A stretch of 57,187 nt of DNA. It comes from Arthrobacter sp. Leaf141 (GTDB lineage: Bacteria; Actinomycetota; Actinomycetes; Actinomycetales; Micrococcaceae). The notes under the pieces were generated by a model, which had not been told where the DNA came from, made no database searches, and saw only the letters and a list, made by a program, of their open reading frames with translations. This document shows positions 36,789 through 44,942 of the stretch, one piece after another; positions within the stretch are counted from its first letter, which is position 1; every line of letters starts with the position of its first letter. Location of the stretch: NCBI RefSeq assembly GCF_001424565.1, contig NZ_LMOL01000044.1, positions 510 to 57,696 of the forward strand, written 5' to 3'. The position numbers and the translations under genes were made by a program.

Positions 36789-37459
36789 GCCGCACCGGTC
36801 CCGGCGTGTGCCGCGGCGGGGACGGCCTCGCTGGCGGCGGCCTGCTGGGAGGAAACGGCCTGCCGGGCGGGGTAGATGGGCTCGACGACGGACGCCGGCA
36901 CCGCAGGCCAGGTTGCCGGCACGTAAGCGTAGCGGACGTCCACAATGGTTTTGTCGTTCACCAGGTCCAGTTCCTGGACAGTGGCGGAGTGGACCTTGCC
37001 GTGCAGGACTGCTTCCAGCCGGGCGAAGAGCTCGCTGTCCTCGGCGATGGCGCGGTCCAGGATCACGCTCTGGTGCCGGTGGGCGGGGAGCACGCGGGGG
37101 TGGTCGCCCACAAACATCACCAGCAGGATCAGGGCCATCAGCGAGACGGTCAGCCACAGGGGTTCGATGCCGAGTCCGGCGATCAGGCCCAGGGCCAGGG
37201 CCGAGAAGTAGTAGGCCACCTCATGCTGGGCCAGTTCGGTGGACCGGAGCCGGATGATGGAGAGGACCCCGAAGAGTCCCAGCCCCAGGCCCAGGCTCGC
37301 TGCCGAGCCGGAGAGGGCGGTGGCAACGGCCAGGACGCCGACGTTCATGCCCAGGTACGACACCACCAGGTCCCGGCGGCGGTGCCGGCGGAGGTAGAGG
37401 GCGAAGGTCAGGAGGCTGATGGCGGCAAGGTCTGCCAGGATAAAAATCAGGGGGTTCAT
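36785..37459 (-). CDS. DUF4956 family membrane protein
   Basis: 224 residues from the ATG at 37459, with GGAG seven bases before it. Four membrane helices lie in the first 115 residues (FILADLAAISLLTFALYL, VVSYLGMNVGVLAVATAL, LGLFGVLSIIRLRSTELAQHEVAYYFSALALGLI and LWLTVSLMALILLVMFV). A soluble domain of about 100 residues with VQELDLVNDKTIVDVRYAYVP follows. SIIRLRSTELAQHEVAYYF is the DUF4956 signature. It is coupled to the VTC gene and may form the membrane part of a polyphosphate-related or secretion module. Confidence 0.9.
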   Translation of the reverse strand: MNPLIFILADLAAISLLTFALYLRRHRRRDLVVSYLGMNVGVLAVATALSGSAASLGLGLGLFGVLSIIRLRSTELAQHEVAYYFSALALGLIAGLGIEPLWLTVSLMALILLVMFVGDHPRVLPAHRHQSVILDRAIAEDSELFARLEAVLHGKVHSATVQELDLVNDKTIVDVRYAYVPATWPAVPASVVEPIYPARQAVSSQQAAASEAVPAAAHAGTGAA

Positions 37460-37535
37460 GGGATTCTCCGGGTGGGTTCTCGGTGGGCTGGTAACTACGA
37501 TGCCGGGCAATACTGTGCCGCTGCTGTGACGGAAC

Positions 37536-38636
37536 CTAGCCGGATATATGAGTGCAGGCTGGTGCTGCGCTGGACGTCCGGTCAACGGGGGCTGCAGCGC
37601 TTTTGCCGGCGAACAGGTAGCGCTGCTGCACCGTGAAACTGATGGCGAGCAGGGCGATCTCGGCCAGGATCTTGGCGGGAAGCGGGTGGATCCCGCCGGC
37701 CTCCAGTGCCCAGATCAGGCCGACATTGGCGGCGAGCAGCACAGTTACCAGGCCGAAGTAGCGCAGGCCGGTGGACCCGGCAGGCTTCTCCCCGCCGTGC
37801 CTGAAAACCAGGCGCCGGTTGACCACGAAGTTCACTGCCGAACTGACCGCGCGGGCACCCAGCACCGCCATGAGCAGCGAGTCGACCAGCACGGTCAAAA
37901 CCAGGAACACCACGGTGTCCACCAGGAACGCGGCGAAGGACGATGCCAGGAACTTGAGCATCGGTGCGTAAATCCGGACCGAATCGGCAAGCGGCCTGAA
38001 ATGCGAGCCGGAATTGTGGTCCAGGTACACCGTGGCGATCTCCACCGATTGCAGGGCGTAACCGGCGTGCCGGGCCTCCAGCAGCAGGTTCAGCTCGTAT
38101 TCATACCTGTCACCGCGGACGGTCAGCAGCCACGGAAGCATCGCTGCGGGGTAGCCGCGGAGCCCGGTCTGGGTATCCGGGATGCGCTCGCCAGTGGCCA
38201 GGGTAAAGAGGGCCTTGGTGGCTTCGTTGCCGAACCGGCTGCGGGCGGGCACCTCGCCGGTGAAGTTCCGGCTGCCCAGCACCATGGTGGCCTGGCCCCA
38301 CGGCGCGGACCTGTTCTGTTGCAGCGTGTTGGCTACTTTCAGGATGTCGTTGGCCCGGTGCTGGCCGTCGCTGTCGGCGCAGACCACGTCGTGGCCGGGA
38401 AGGTTTTCCGCCACAAAACCGAAGCCGGTACGCAACGCGAACCCCTTCCCCCTGTTGCGGCCGTAACCGATGACGTGGCACCCGAGTGCCCTGACGGCGT
38501 CGAACACGTCCTTGTACGCCGGGCCGCTGCCGTCATCCACCACCACCACGGGGGCGAACGGCTCGGCGTCGCGGAGGGTGCGGATCAGGTCAGGCAGCTG
38601 GCCGTCCGGCTCGTAGGCGGGAATGAGGATGATCAT
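37536..38636 (-). CDS. GT2 glycosyltransferase fused to a GtrA-like membrane domain
   Basis: 366 residues. An N-terminal GT-A domain (about 1-215) has ILIPAYEPDGQLPDLI, VVVVDDGSGPAY, GKGFALRTGF and CADSDGQHRANDILKV (the DxD is DSDG), as in polyprenyl-phosphate mannose synthase-like enzymes. A C-terminal GtrA-like domain (about 225-345) has four membrane helices, including FAAFLVDTVVFLVLTVL, SSAVNFVVNRRLVF and LRYFGLVTVLLAANVGLIWAL. The product probably transfers a sugar to a polyprenyl phosphate and flips it. It belongs to the minus-strand surface-polymer block. Confidence 0.92.
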   Translation of the reverse strand: MIILIPAYEPDGQLPDLIRTLRDAEPFAPVVVVDDGSGPAYKDVFDAVRALGCHVIGYGRNRGKGFALRTGFGFVAENLPGHDVVCADSDGQHRANDILKVANTLQQNRSAPWGQATMVLGSRNFTGEVPARSRFGNEATKALFTLATGERIPDTQTGLRGYPAAMLPWLLTVRGDRYEYELNLLLEARHAGYALQSVEIATVYLDHNSGSHFRPLADSVRIYAPMLKFLASSFAAFLVDTVVFLVLTVLVDSLLMAVLGARAVSSAVNFVVNRRLVFRHGGEKPAGSTGLRYFGLVTVLLAANVGLIWALEAGGIHPLPAKILAEIALLAISFTVQQRYLFAGKSAAAPVDRTSSAAPACTHISG

Positions 38637-38645
38637 GGCCCGGCC

Positions 38646-39626
38646 CTAGCCTGCGATGTAGAGGATGTCGGAGGTGCCGCGCTCTTTGTTTTCGCCCAGC
38701 GGATTGTTGACCAGGGAGCCGTTGAAATACATGGTGGACGACCCGCCGCCGTCGATGTTGTACGCGGTGGTGGCGCCGAGGCCCTGCATGATTTCAGCTA
38801 GACCTGTCATGGTGACGCCGGCGCTGTAGCCTGGGCTGCGGCCGTCCACCACCACAAACACCAGATGGTTCCCGTCAATGACGCCGACGGCGGTGCGGGG
38901 CTGTTCGCCCTGGATGGAGTGGTTGCCGAAGTTGGTGTCCACCTCCACGTCCTCGATGCCCGCGGCCACTTCGCCGTTGTCCAGGAGGGACGGGCCGAAG
39001 GAGAGGGTGTTCCAGACGCCGTCGGCAATCAGCTGGTCGGCGGTGGTGGTGGTCTCGTCGTAGACCTTGACGGTGCCGTCGCGGTAGAACGCCAGTCCTT
39101 GCCGGGCGCCCTCGTCGCGGAACACCACGCCGTTGCGGATCACGATGCCGGTGTCCCGGAAGCCGTAATAGTCGCCGTTGATAGCGAAGACGGCATTGTT
39201 GTCCGCGGCGATGGCGGAGGTGGTTTCGGTGATGTTTTCACCGAAGCTGTTGTTGGCGAAGGCGGATTGGAGGGTGGTGGCGTCATCGAGGACGACGTCG
39301 GCCACGTAGTAGGTGACGGTGCTGTCGCCGGTTCCGGTGGTCACCGTGGAGATGCTGATGTTGGTGTCGCCGGCGGAGTAGGACGTGTCAGTGGTGACCG
39401 CGGTGGCCGCAGCATCGGCGGCGGTGTCCGCGGTGGTGGTGCCGGCGGCGCTGTTCTGGCTTGCCTCGTACGCGGAGACGTCTGCGATGGCCACGTGCTG
39501 GACCACAAAGCGGTCCAGGGCCCAGGCGGTGGCGCCGCCGGCCGAAAGCGTGAGGGCTACAAACCCTGCAATGACGGCCCGCCTGAGGCGGCCCGGCCTA
39601 CGTGTTGGTTTGTGCTGAGGAGTCAT
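38646..39626 (-). CDS. phosphodiester glycosidase (NAGPA) family secreted protein
   Basis: 326 residues. An N-terminal hydrophobic helix at about 18-37 (AVIAGFVALTLSAGGATAWAL) serves as signal or anchor. The NAGPA domain (about 100-326) has VFAINGDYYGFRDTGIVIRNGVVFRDEGARQGLAFYRDG, AVGVIDGNHLVFVVVDGRSPGYSAGVTMTGLAEIMQGLGATTAYNIDGGGSSTMYFNG and GTSDILYI. The NIDGGGSSTM segment is the conserved core. Family members cleave GlcNAc-1-phosphodiester bonds, and bacterial ones act on wall polymers. It is next to the GT2-GtrA gene, consistent with surface-glycan processing. Confidence 0.9.
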   Translation of the reverse strand: MTPQHKPTRRPGRLRRAVIAGFVALTLSAGGATAWALDRFVVQHVAIADVSAYEASQNSAAGTTTADTAADAAATAVTTDTSYSAGDTNISISTVTTGTGDSTVTYYVADVVLDDATTLQSAFANNSFGENITETTSAIAADNNAVFAINGDYYGFRDTGIVIRNGVVFRDEGARQGLAFYRDGTVKVYDETTTTADQLIADGVWNTLSFGPSLLDNGEVAAGIEDVEVDTNFGNHSIQGEQPRTAVGVIDGNHLVFVVVDGRSPGYSAGVTMTGLAEIMQGLGATTAYNIDGGGSSTMYFNGSLVNNPLGENKERGTSDILYIAG

Positions 39627-39648
39627 TCCTCATTTTTAGGCGGCCAAG

Positions 39649-40055
39649 TTAGGAAGCTGATTTGCCGGATATGTGCGGGGCCTGTGAAACCGGATCGGGG
39701 CACAGCTGCAGTGCCATGATCTGGAGCTCCGCGGGCCGGAACGGTTTGGTCAGGTATGCGTCAGCGCCGGATGCCATGCCTGCAAGGATGTCGTCACTTT
39801 CGGACCTGGCGGTGAGGAACAGCAGCGGCGCTTTGCTCAGGGCCCTGATCGCCCGGGCCACCACGTGCCCGTCCATGTCCGCAGGCCCATGTCCAGGGTG
39901 ATCAGGGCGACGGCGGGATCCGCTGCCGCGGCGATGCCGGCGGCGCCGGTGGCCACGGCCCGGACCTCGAACCCGGCGCGGCCCAGGACCAGGGTGATGA
40001 GTCCCCTGATGTCGTCATTGTCCTCAATGACGAGGCAGATGCGTTGCTGTTTCAT
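39649..40055 (-). pseudogene. response regulator receiver-domain gene broken by a 1-base frameshift
   Basis: From the ATG at 40055 the first frame gives ICLVIEDNDDIRGLITLVLGRAGFEVRAVATGAAGI and ALITLDMGL, including the acidic pair and phospho-Asp. The frame then breaks. A second frame from about 39880 continues MDGHVVARAIRALSKAPLLFLTARSESDDILAGMASGADAYLTKPFRPAEL. Adding one C near 39883 (CTGCGG to CTGCCGG) would restore GLPDMDGH and one receiver domain of about 135 residues. There is no output domain. It could be a true pseudogene or an assembly/sequencing error; both halves remain well conserved, which fits a recent event or error. Confidence 0.8.
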
Positions 40056-40133
40056 GAGGCCCCCGGGCAAGATTTTGCAGCAGTCTACCGTTGGAAGGTG
40101 CCCGTGTGGTGTTACGTCCCGCGTCTTGACGTG

Positions 40134-40171
40134 GTGCTGGCCGGAGCTCCCTGCGGGGCGCCGGCCAGCAC
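40134..40171 (-). terminator. hairpin after the rraA-like gene
   Basis: GTGCTGGCCGG and CCGGCCAGCAC arms (11 bp, perfect) around a 16-base loop. It follows the rraA-like stop by 13 bases on the minus strand. No T-run follows, but the stem is strong. Confidence 0.75.
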
Positions 40172-40184
40172 TGCGTGCCGGTGT

Positions 40185-40793
40185 TTAGCTGGCGGCGCCG
40201 GCGAAGGCTGTGCGTTTGGCTTCCTCGCGGGCTTCGATGGCTTCCGCCTGGGCGAGGACCTGCTCCGCATCGTCCCGGCGGACCACCACCACGCCGTCGG
40301 CGTCGGCGATGACCAGGTCGCCGGGTGACACCACGACGCCGTCGATCGCCACCGGGATCTGCAGCCGGCCCGGGCCGAACTTGTAGGGTCCGGCAGGGGT
40401 AACGGAGCGGGCGAAGACCGGCAGCCCGCATTCGGCCAGGGCATCGGCATCGCGGACGGCGCCGTCGATCACGAAGCCGGCCACGCCTTGGTTCCGGGCG
40501 CGGATGCCGATCATGTCGCCGATGAGGGCGCGGGACTGGTCGCCGCCACCGTTGACCACAATCACATCGCCCGGCTGCACTTCTTCGAGCGCCTTGTGGA
40601 TGTAGAGGTTGTCCCCGGGCCTGGTCCACACCGTGTAGGCGGGCCCGGCCAGCCTGGCGCCGGGCCAGGAGGGTGAGAGGGCCGAGGCCACGCCGATCCG
40701 TTCCTGGGCGTCGCTGATGTTGGCGGCGGGAATGGCTGCCAGTCGCTGCACCAGTTCAGCGGTGGACAGGGGAGAGCTGAGGTCTGCCTGCAT
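40185..40793 (-). CDS. RraA-like family protein (HMG/CHA aldolase type)
   Basis: 202 residues from the ATG at 40793; a GTG at 40823 is an alternative. The RraA fold shows NISDAQERIGVA, GPAYTVWTRPGDNLYIHKALEEVQPGDVIVVNGGG, ALIGDMIGIRARNQGVAGFVIDGAVRDADAL and the terminal DADGVVVVRRDDAEQVLA. IDGAVRDAD carries the conserved Arg-Asp of the metal-dependent aldolases. Such enzymes cleave 4-hydroxy-4-methyl-2-oxoglutarate or similar tricarboxylate-like compounds, or decarboxylate oxaloacetate. Its position after tctBAC suggests it metabolises the imported acid. Confidence 0.9.
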   Translation of the reverse strand: MQADLSSPLSTAELVQRLAAIPAANISDAQERIGVASALSPSWPGARLAGPAYTVWTRPGDNLYIHKALEEVQPGDVIVVNGGGDQSRALIGDMIGIRARNQGVAGFVIDGAVRDADALAECGLPVFARSVTPAGPYKFGPGRLQIPVAIDGVVVSPGDLVIADADGVVVVRRDDAEQVLAQAEAIEAREEAKRTAFAGAAS

Positions 40794-40825
40794 GGTATCG
40801 CCGGCCTTTCTGGAGGAGTCCACGG

Positions 40826-41833
40826 TTACTGCTGCTTCAGGAGTTCATCGATGACGGGCTTGATGGTGGATTCGCGCTCTTCCCAGAGCTTGGCTACGTC
40901 GCTGCTGGACTTCCAGGCGGGCTGGGTGGCCGCACCCTTGAGCTTTTCCTGCACGGCCGGAGTTTCCGTGGCCTTCTTCAGCGCGGACTCGAGCTTTGCC
41001 ACAACGTCCTTGGGCGTTTTGGACGGAACGGAGAGGGCGAAGTTGCTGGCCATCGGCTTGACGTCGTAGCCGGAGCCCTTCAGCGTGGGAACCTCCGGGG
41101 CGAACGGGCTTGCAGCGTCCTCGACGACGGTCAGGAGCTTGATGTCGCCGGATTTGTACTGGCCGTAGAAGCTCGAGACGCCGCCCAGGGCGAAATCGGT
41201 CTCACCGGAGACGATGGCTGCGACCTTGTCCGCGCCACTGTTGTAATGCACGATGTTGAAGTCCAGGCCAAGCTGGTCCTCGAGGAGGCGCAGGTTGATG
41301 TGGTCATCTCCTGCGCGGGAGTCGGTGCCCACGGTGATCTTGCCCGGTTCGGCCTTGACGGCGTCGAACAGTTCCTTGATGGTTTTGTACTTGCTGTCCT
41401 TGTTGACGCCGATCACCACGGAGTTGGTGGCGAACGAGCCGATGGGGGTGAAGCTGCCGCGGTCGAAGGCGGCTTTTTTGGACGGGTCAAGGTAGCGGCC
41501 AAGGATGGAGGGGATGTTGGTGTTGCCGAAGGTGAGGCCGTCCGGCTTGGCCTGGGCCACATAGTTCAGGCCCACTACCTGGCTGCCGCCTTCCTTGTTG
41601 ACCACCTTGATGTTGGCGCCCAGGTCCTCCTGCATCACAGGAGCAATGATGCGGGCCAGGATGTCGTTGCCGGCGCCGGCTGCGGACGGGACGATCCACT
41701 CGATGGTGGAGCCGGCTTTGGGGAAGTCGGCGGCAGCGGTGCTGGATGCCGGCTGTCCGCCGCAGCCTGTGAGGGCCAGGGCAACGGACGCGGCCAGTGC
41801 GGCGGTGGCGGTCAGTGCGGGGATTTTTTTCAT
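40826..41833 (-). CDS. tctC: tripartite tricarboxylate transporter substrate-binding protein (TctC)
   Basis: 335 residues with a lipoprotein signal peptide (lipobox ALTGC, Cys24). The TctC fold is recognised by STIEWIVPSAAGAGNDILARIIAPVMQEDLGANIKVVNKEGGSQVVGLNYVAQAKPDGLTFG, and SGADKVAAIVSGETDFALGG. It captures a carboxylate outside the cell and delivers it to TctAB. The start overlaps the tctA stop by 4 bp. Ligands of the family range over citrate and other carboxylates; the neighbour rraA suggests a branched dicarboxylate or tricarboxylate. Confidence 0.94.
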   Translation of the reverse strand: MKKIPALTATAALAASVALALTGCGGQPASSTAAADFPKAGSTIEWIVPSAAGAGNDILARIIAPVMQEDLGANIKVVNKEGGSQVVGLNYVAQAKPDGLTFGNTNIPSILGRYLDPSKKAAFDRGSFTPIGSFATNSVVIGVNKDSKYKTIKELFDAVKAEPGKITVGTDSRAGDDHINLRLLEDQLGLDFNIVHYNSGADKVAAIVSGETDFALGGVSSFYGQYKSGDIKLLTVVEDAASPFAPEVPTLKGSGYDVKPMASNFALSVPSKTPKDVVAKLESALKKATETPAVQEKLKGAATQPAWKSSSDVAKLWEERESTIKPVIDELLKQQ

Positions 41834-43353
41834 TTCGCAAGCTCCTTTGATGCGACAGGGGTGATGGTCTTTTTCTTCAGCATGGAAGCGATGAGGGGGC
41901 GGACGGCGCCGAACAGGATGGCCAGGACGATGACGCCGATCAGGGTGAGGCTGATGGGGCCCTGCAGGAACACGTTGTAGTCGCCGCGGGACAGGGCCAG
42001 GGACCGCTGGAAGTTCTCTTCCAGCAACGGGCCCAGGATGAGTCCCAGGACCAGCGGCGTGAGCGGGACCTTGACCAGCTGGAAGACGTAGCCCAGCAGG
42101 CCGGCGCCCAGCATGATCAGGATGTCGAAGGCGCTGCCGTTGATGGAGTAGGTGCCCAGGAACATAAAGGCCAGGATGGCGGCCATGAGGTAGTGGAACG
42201 GAACCTTCAGCACGGCGATCCAGACCCGGGCCAGCGGCACGTTAAGGACCAGCAGGATCAGGTTGCCCACGATGAGGCTGGCGATGATGGCCCAGGCCAC
42301 GTCCGGGTTGTCCCGGAACAGCAGCGGCCCGGGGATAAGCCCGTTCATGGTGAACGCGCCGGCCATGATGGCCACCGTGGCGGAGGTGGGGATGCCCAGG
42401 GTGAACAGCGGGATCATCGAGGACACTGCCAGGGCGTTGTTTGCCGATTCCGGTCCGGCGATGCCTTCCACCGCGCCCCGGCCGAACTCCTTGGAGCGCT
42501 TGGAGAGTTTTTTCTCCGCGGCGTAGGAGGCCAGTGAGGTGGCGGCGCCCGGAGAGCCCGGGAGCAGGCCCATAAAGAAGCCGATAACCGATCCGCGCAG
42601 GGACGGCAGTGCGGAGCGCCGCAGGTCGGTGCGGGTGGGCAGCAGCCTTGCGACCTTGAGCGGGCTCGGCACTCCCAGGGGGCCCTTCTGGGCCTGGCCC
42701 AGGACTTCGCTGAGGCCAAAGACGCCCATCACGATGGCCACGAGGCCCAGCCCGTCGAACAGTTCTGGCATGTCAAACGTGAAGCGGGCGATTCCGACAC
42801 CGGAGTCCACCCCGACGGTGGCGATGGCCAGGCCGGCCGCGGCGCTGAGCAGGGCCTTGGCGGGGTTCGAGCCGGCGAAGCTGGTGATCAGGGCGAAGCC
42901 CAGGAGGGAGACGAGGAACAGTTCCGGGGCGCCGAATTCCAGGGCGAGGCGGCTGAACGGGGCCACCACCACGAACCCGACGACGCCGATCAGTCCGCCC
43001 ACAAAGGAGGCGAGGGCCGCGATCACCAGGGCCGGTCCGCCCCGTCCCTGCTTGGCCATCTGGTAGCCGTCAAGGGTGGTGGCGATGGAGGATGCTTCGC
43101 CCGGGATCCGCAGCAGGACCGCCGTCGTGGTTCCGCCATAGGCCGCGCCGTACAGGATGGCGGCCAGCATGATGATCGCCGACGTGGCGTCCAAGCCGAA
43201 GGTCACCGGGATGAGCAGGGACACCGCCGCAGCCGGGCCGAAGCCCGGAAGTACGCCCACCAGCATGCCGAGCACGCAGCCGATCAGGGCAAACAGGAGG
43301 TGTTCGGGAGTGAAGACGGTGGCCAGGCCACCCAGAAGCTGGTCAAAACCCAT
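41830..43353 (-). CDS. tctA: tripartite tricarboxylate transporter large permease subunit (TctA)
   Basis: 507 residues from the ATG at 43353, directly after the tctB stop. About 12 membrane helices are present. The TctA signatures are LVGVLPGFGPAAAVSLLIPVTFGLDATSAIIMLAAILYGAAYGGTTTAVLLRIPGEASSIATTLDGYQMAKQGRGGPAL and GFFMGLLPGSPGAATSLASYAAEKKLS, with PESANNALAVSSMIPLFTLGIP. It is the pore-forming subunit of the secondary transporter. An in-frame start at 43416 is only antisense-free extension into tctB and is rejected. Confidence 0.96.
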   Translation of the reverse strand: MGFDQLLGGLATVFTPEHLLFALIGCVLGMLVGVLPGFGPAAAVSLLIPVTFGLDATSAIIMLAAILYGAAYGGTTTAVLLRIPGEASSIATTLDGYQMAKQGRGGPALVIAALASFVGGLIGVVGFVVVAPFSRLALEFGAPELFLVSLLGFALITSFAGSNPAKALLSAAAGLAIATVGVDSGVGIARFTFDMPELFDGLGLVAIVMGVFGLSEVLGQAQKGPLGVPSPLKVARLLPTRTDLRRSALPSLRGSVIGFFMGLLPGSPGAATSLASYAAEKKLSKRSKEFGRGAVEGIAGPESANNALAVSSMIPLFTLGIPTSATVAIMAGAFTMNGLIPGPLLFRDNPDVAWAIIASLIVGNLILLVLNVPLARVWIAVLKVPFHYLMAAILAFMFLGTYSINGSAFDILIMLGAGLLGYVFQLVKVPLTPLVLGLILGPLLEENFQRSLALSRGDYNVFLQGPISLTLIGVIVLAILFGAVRPLIASMLKKKTITPVASKELAK

Positions 43354-43355
43354 GG

Positions 43356-43949
43356 CTACAGCCCCAGTCCGGCGAGGAAGTCGATGCTGGCGGTAGGCAG
43401 CGCCGTACCCAGCCACACTTCAAAAACAAGGCGGGACGCCAGCGCGGCGCCGACAGCCACCAGGACCGCCAGCCACAGTTTCCGCTTGCTGACGAGGAAG
43501 AGGATGGAGCCCAGCATCAGGGTCATCACGATGGTGTAGCCCAGGTAGGGCAGCAGCAGCGCGGCCAGCAGGATCGCGGCGGCGATGATCCCCACGCGGG
43601 CAATGCCCTGCCGGTCCGGGAAGTCCGCTTCCGGTTCCTCGCTGTTGTCGTCATCAAGCAGCGACACCAGTGCCGAACCGGAATCGCGGTGCGGCGGTAC
43701 GGACTCCAGTATGTCGCCGATGGCGGGTGCTGCGGCAGCCGTTTTGCGAGCCGCTGCGAGCTGGAGGAGCCAGAGCACACCGGCCAGGGCCATCAGGGTG
43801 CCGGCCACTGTTGGGAAGAACCCGGCGCCCACGCCGGACGTGTTGGTAAGGCCATAACCGGCACCCACCACTGCTATGGCCAGGCCCCCGGCGACGGCCG
43901 CGGAGGCAACCGTCCATTCAAGCGCAACAGGTGCGTTGAGGGTTTGCAT
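43356..43949 (-). CDS. tctB: tripartite tricarboxylate transporter small subunit (TctB)
   Basis: 197 residues from the ATG at 43949. Four membrane helices are present (VASAAVAGGLAIAVVGAGYGL, FFPTVAGTLMALAGVLWLLQL, GIIAAAILLAALLLPYLGYTIVMTLMLGSILFLV and WLAVLVAVGAALASRLVFE), with an acidic cytoplasmic loop (LLDDDNSEEPEADF). GVGAGFFPTVAG is the conserved TctB motif. It is the first gene of the tctBAC-rraA unit and diverges from the RpiR regulator. Confidence 0.92.
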   Translation of the reverse strand: MQTLNAPVALEWTVASAAVAGGLAIAVVGAGYGLTNTSGVGAGFFPTVAGTLMALAGVLWLLQLAAARKTAAAAPAIGDILESVPPHRDSGSALVSLLDDDNSEEPEADFPDRQGIARVGIIAAAILLAALLLPYLGYTIVMTLMLGSILFLVSKRKLWLAVLVAVGAALASRLVFEVWLGTALPTASIDFLAGLGL

Positions 43950-44018
43950 CTTTGTTGTCCGCCTCTCTGCGGCAAAGTGGAGAAAATAGGTGAAGCAGGA
44001 TTGGTCCTTAACCGTTCT

Positions 44019-44040
44019 TGCAATCTTGCACAGGATTGCA
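44019..44040. promoter_or_regulatory. inverted repeat in the tct/rpiR divergent promoter
   Basis: TGCAATC (44019-44025) and GATTGCA (44034-44040) with an 8-base spacer that itself contains TTGCA. It lies 70 bases from the tctB start and 62 bases from the RpiR start, so it is a natural site for RpiR control of both. Confidence 0.65.
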
Positions 44041-44102
44041 TGTCCGTGGCATAGTGTCAAGCATCACATCGAATGGAACGCGGATCTCAAAGGGGAGCCA
44101 GA

Positions 44103-44942
44103 GTGAGTTTCAAAGCAGTAGTTGCCAGCAGTACGGTCAGGCTGAGCGCTTCCGAGGAGCGCGCCATGAACGTGCTGATGTCCGGGGATATGGCGGGCAT
44201 CCCGGCCGCTGAAGTGGCCGAACGGGCCCGGACCCATGAATCCACGGTGGTTCGCCTGGCAAAGAAGCTGGGCTACCGGGGCTACCCGGAGTTGCGGGCA
44301 GACCTGCGCAGGGACGAAGAGGAGACGGTTCCCAGCGCCACCGTGATGCGCGGGGAATCGGGCCATGACCTGACAGCCTTTATCGCCGACGAGATCAGGG
44401 CGCTGAAGCGGCTGCCGCATTTTGTGCCGCAGGAGGACCTGGACGCTGCCGCCAAGGCGCTGCACGTCTCCAGCGTGGTGTACCTGTACTCAAAAAACGA
44501 TGAACGGCCCACCCTTGAACTGCTTGCCCGCCGGCTGCGGCGGCTGGGCCTGGCAACCGTCCTGCTGGGCGCCACCCCGAAGGACCTCGCGGAAGGCTTC
44601 GTCAGCTTCGACGAAAACAGCGCCCTCATAGCGCTGGCGCTGCGGGAAGCGCCGCTGCACCTTCCCACCCTCATCTCCGAGGCGGCGCGGCGCGGCGGCC
44701 GGAGCATTGTGCTTTCCGACGTTCCGGGTTACCGTTTCCGGCCCAGCCCGGACCACCTGCTTGCCGCCCGGCGCGGGGACGACACCGAATACCGGACCCA
44801 GCTGATTCCCATGGCGCTTGCCTACGCCCTGCAGCTGGCCATCTTCCACCTCGATCCGGACCGCTACCAGGCCACCCGCGACAGCATCGATGACCTGACC
44901 AGGCTGTTGGGGGGAGCGGACGAAATACCGCTGCGCCCGTGA
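44103..44942 (+). CDS. MurR/RpiR family transcriptional regulator
   Basis: 279 residues from a GTG at 44103, with AAGGGGAG upstream. The N-terminal HTH_6 domain (about 1-75) has LSASEERAMNVLM, then PAAEVAERARTHESTVVRLAKKLGYRGYPELRADLRRDE. The C-terminal SIS-like domain (about 115-250) has VVYLYSKNDERPTLELLARRLRRLG and FVSFDENSALIALALREAP. The family senses phosphosugars or acids. It is divergent from tctB and probably controls the transporter. The stop overlaps an MFS gene start (GTGA), so an exporter or importer is cotranscribed. Confidence 0.92.
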   Translation: MSFKAVVASSTVRLSASEERAMNVLMSGDMAGIPAAEVAERARTHESTVVRLAKKLGYRGYPELRADLRRDEEETVPSATVMRGESGHDLTAFIADEIRALKRLPHFVPQEDLDAAAKALHVSSVVYLYSKNDERPTLELLARRLRRLGLATVLLGATPKDLAEGFVSFDENSALIALALREAPLHLPTLISEAARRGGRSIVLSDVPGYRFRPSPDHLLAARRGDDTEYRTQLIPMALAYALQLAIFHLDPDRYQATRDSIDDLTRLLGGADEIPLRP

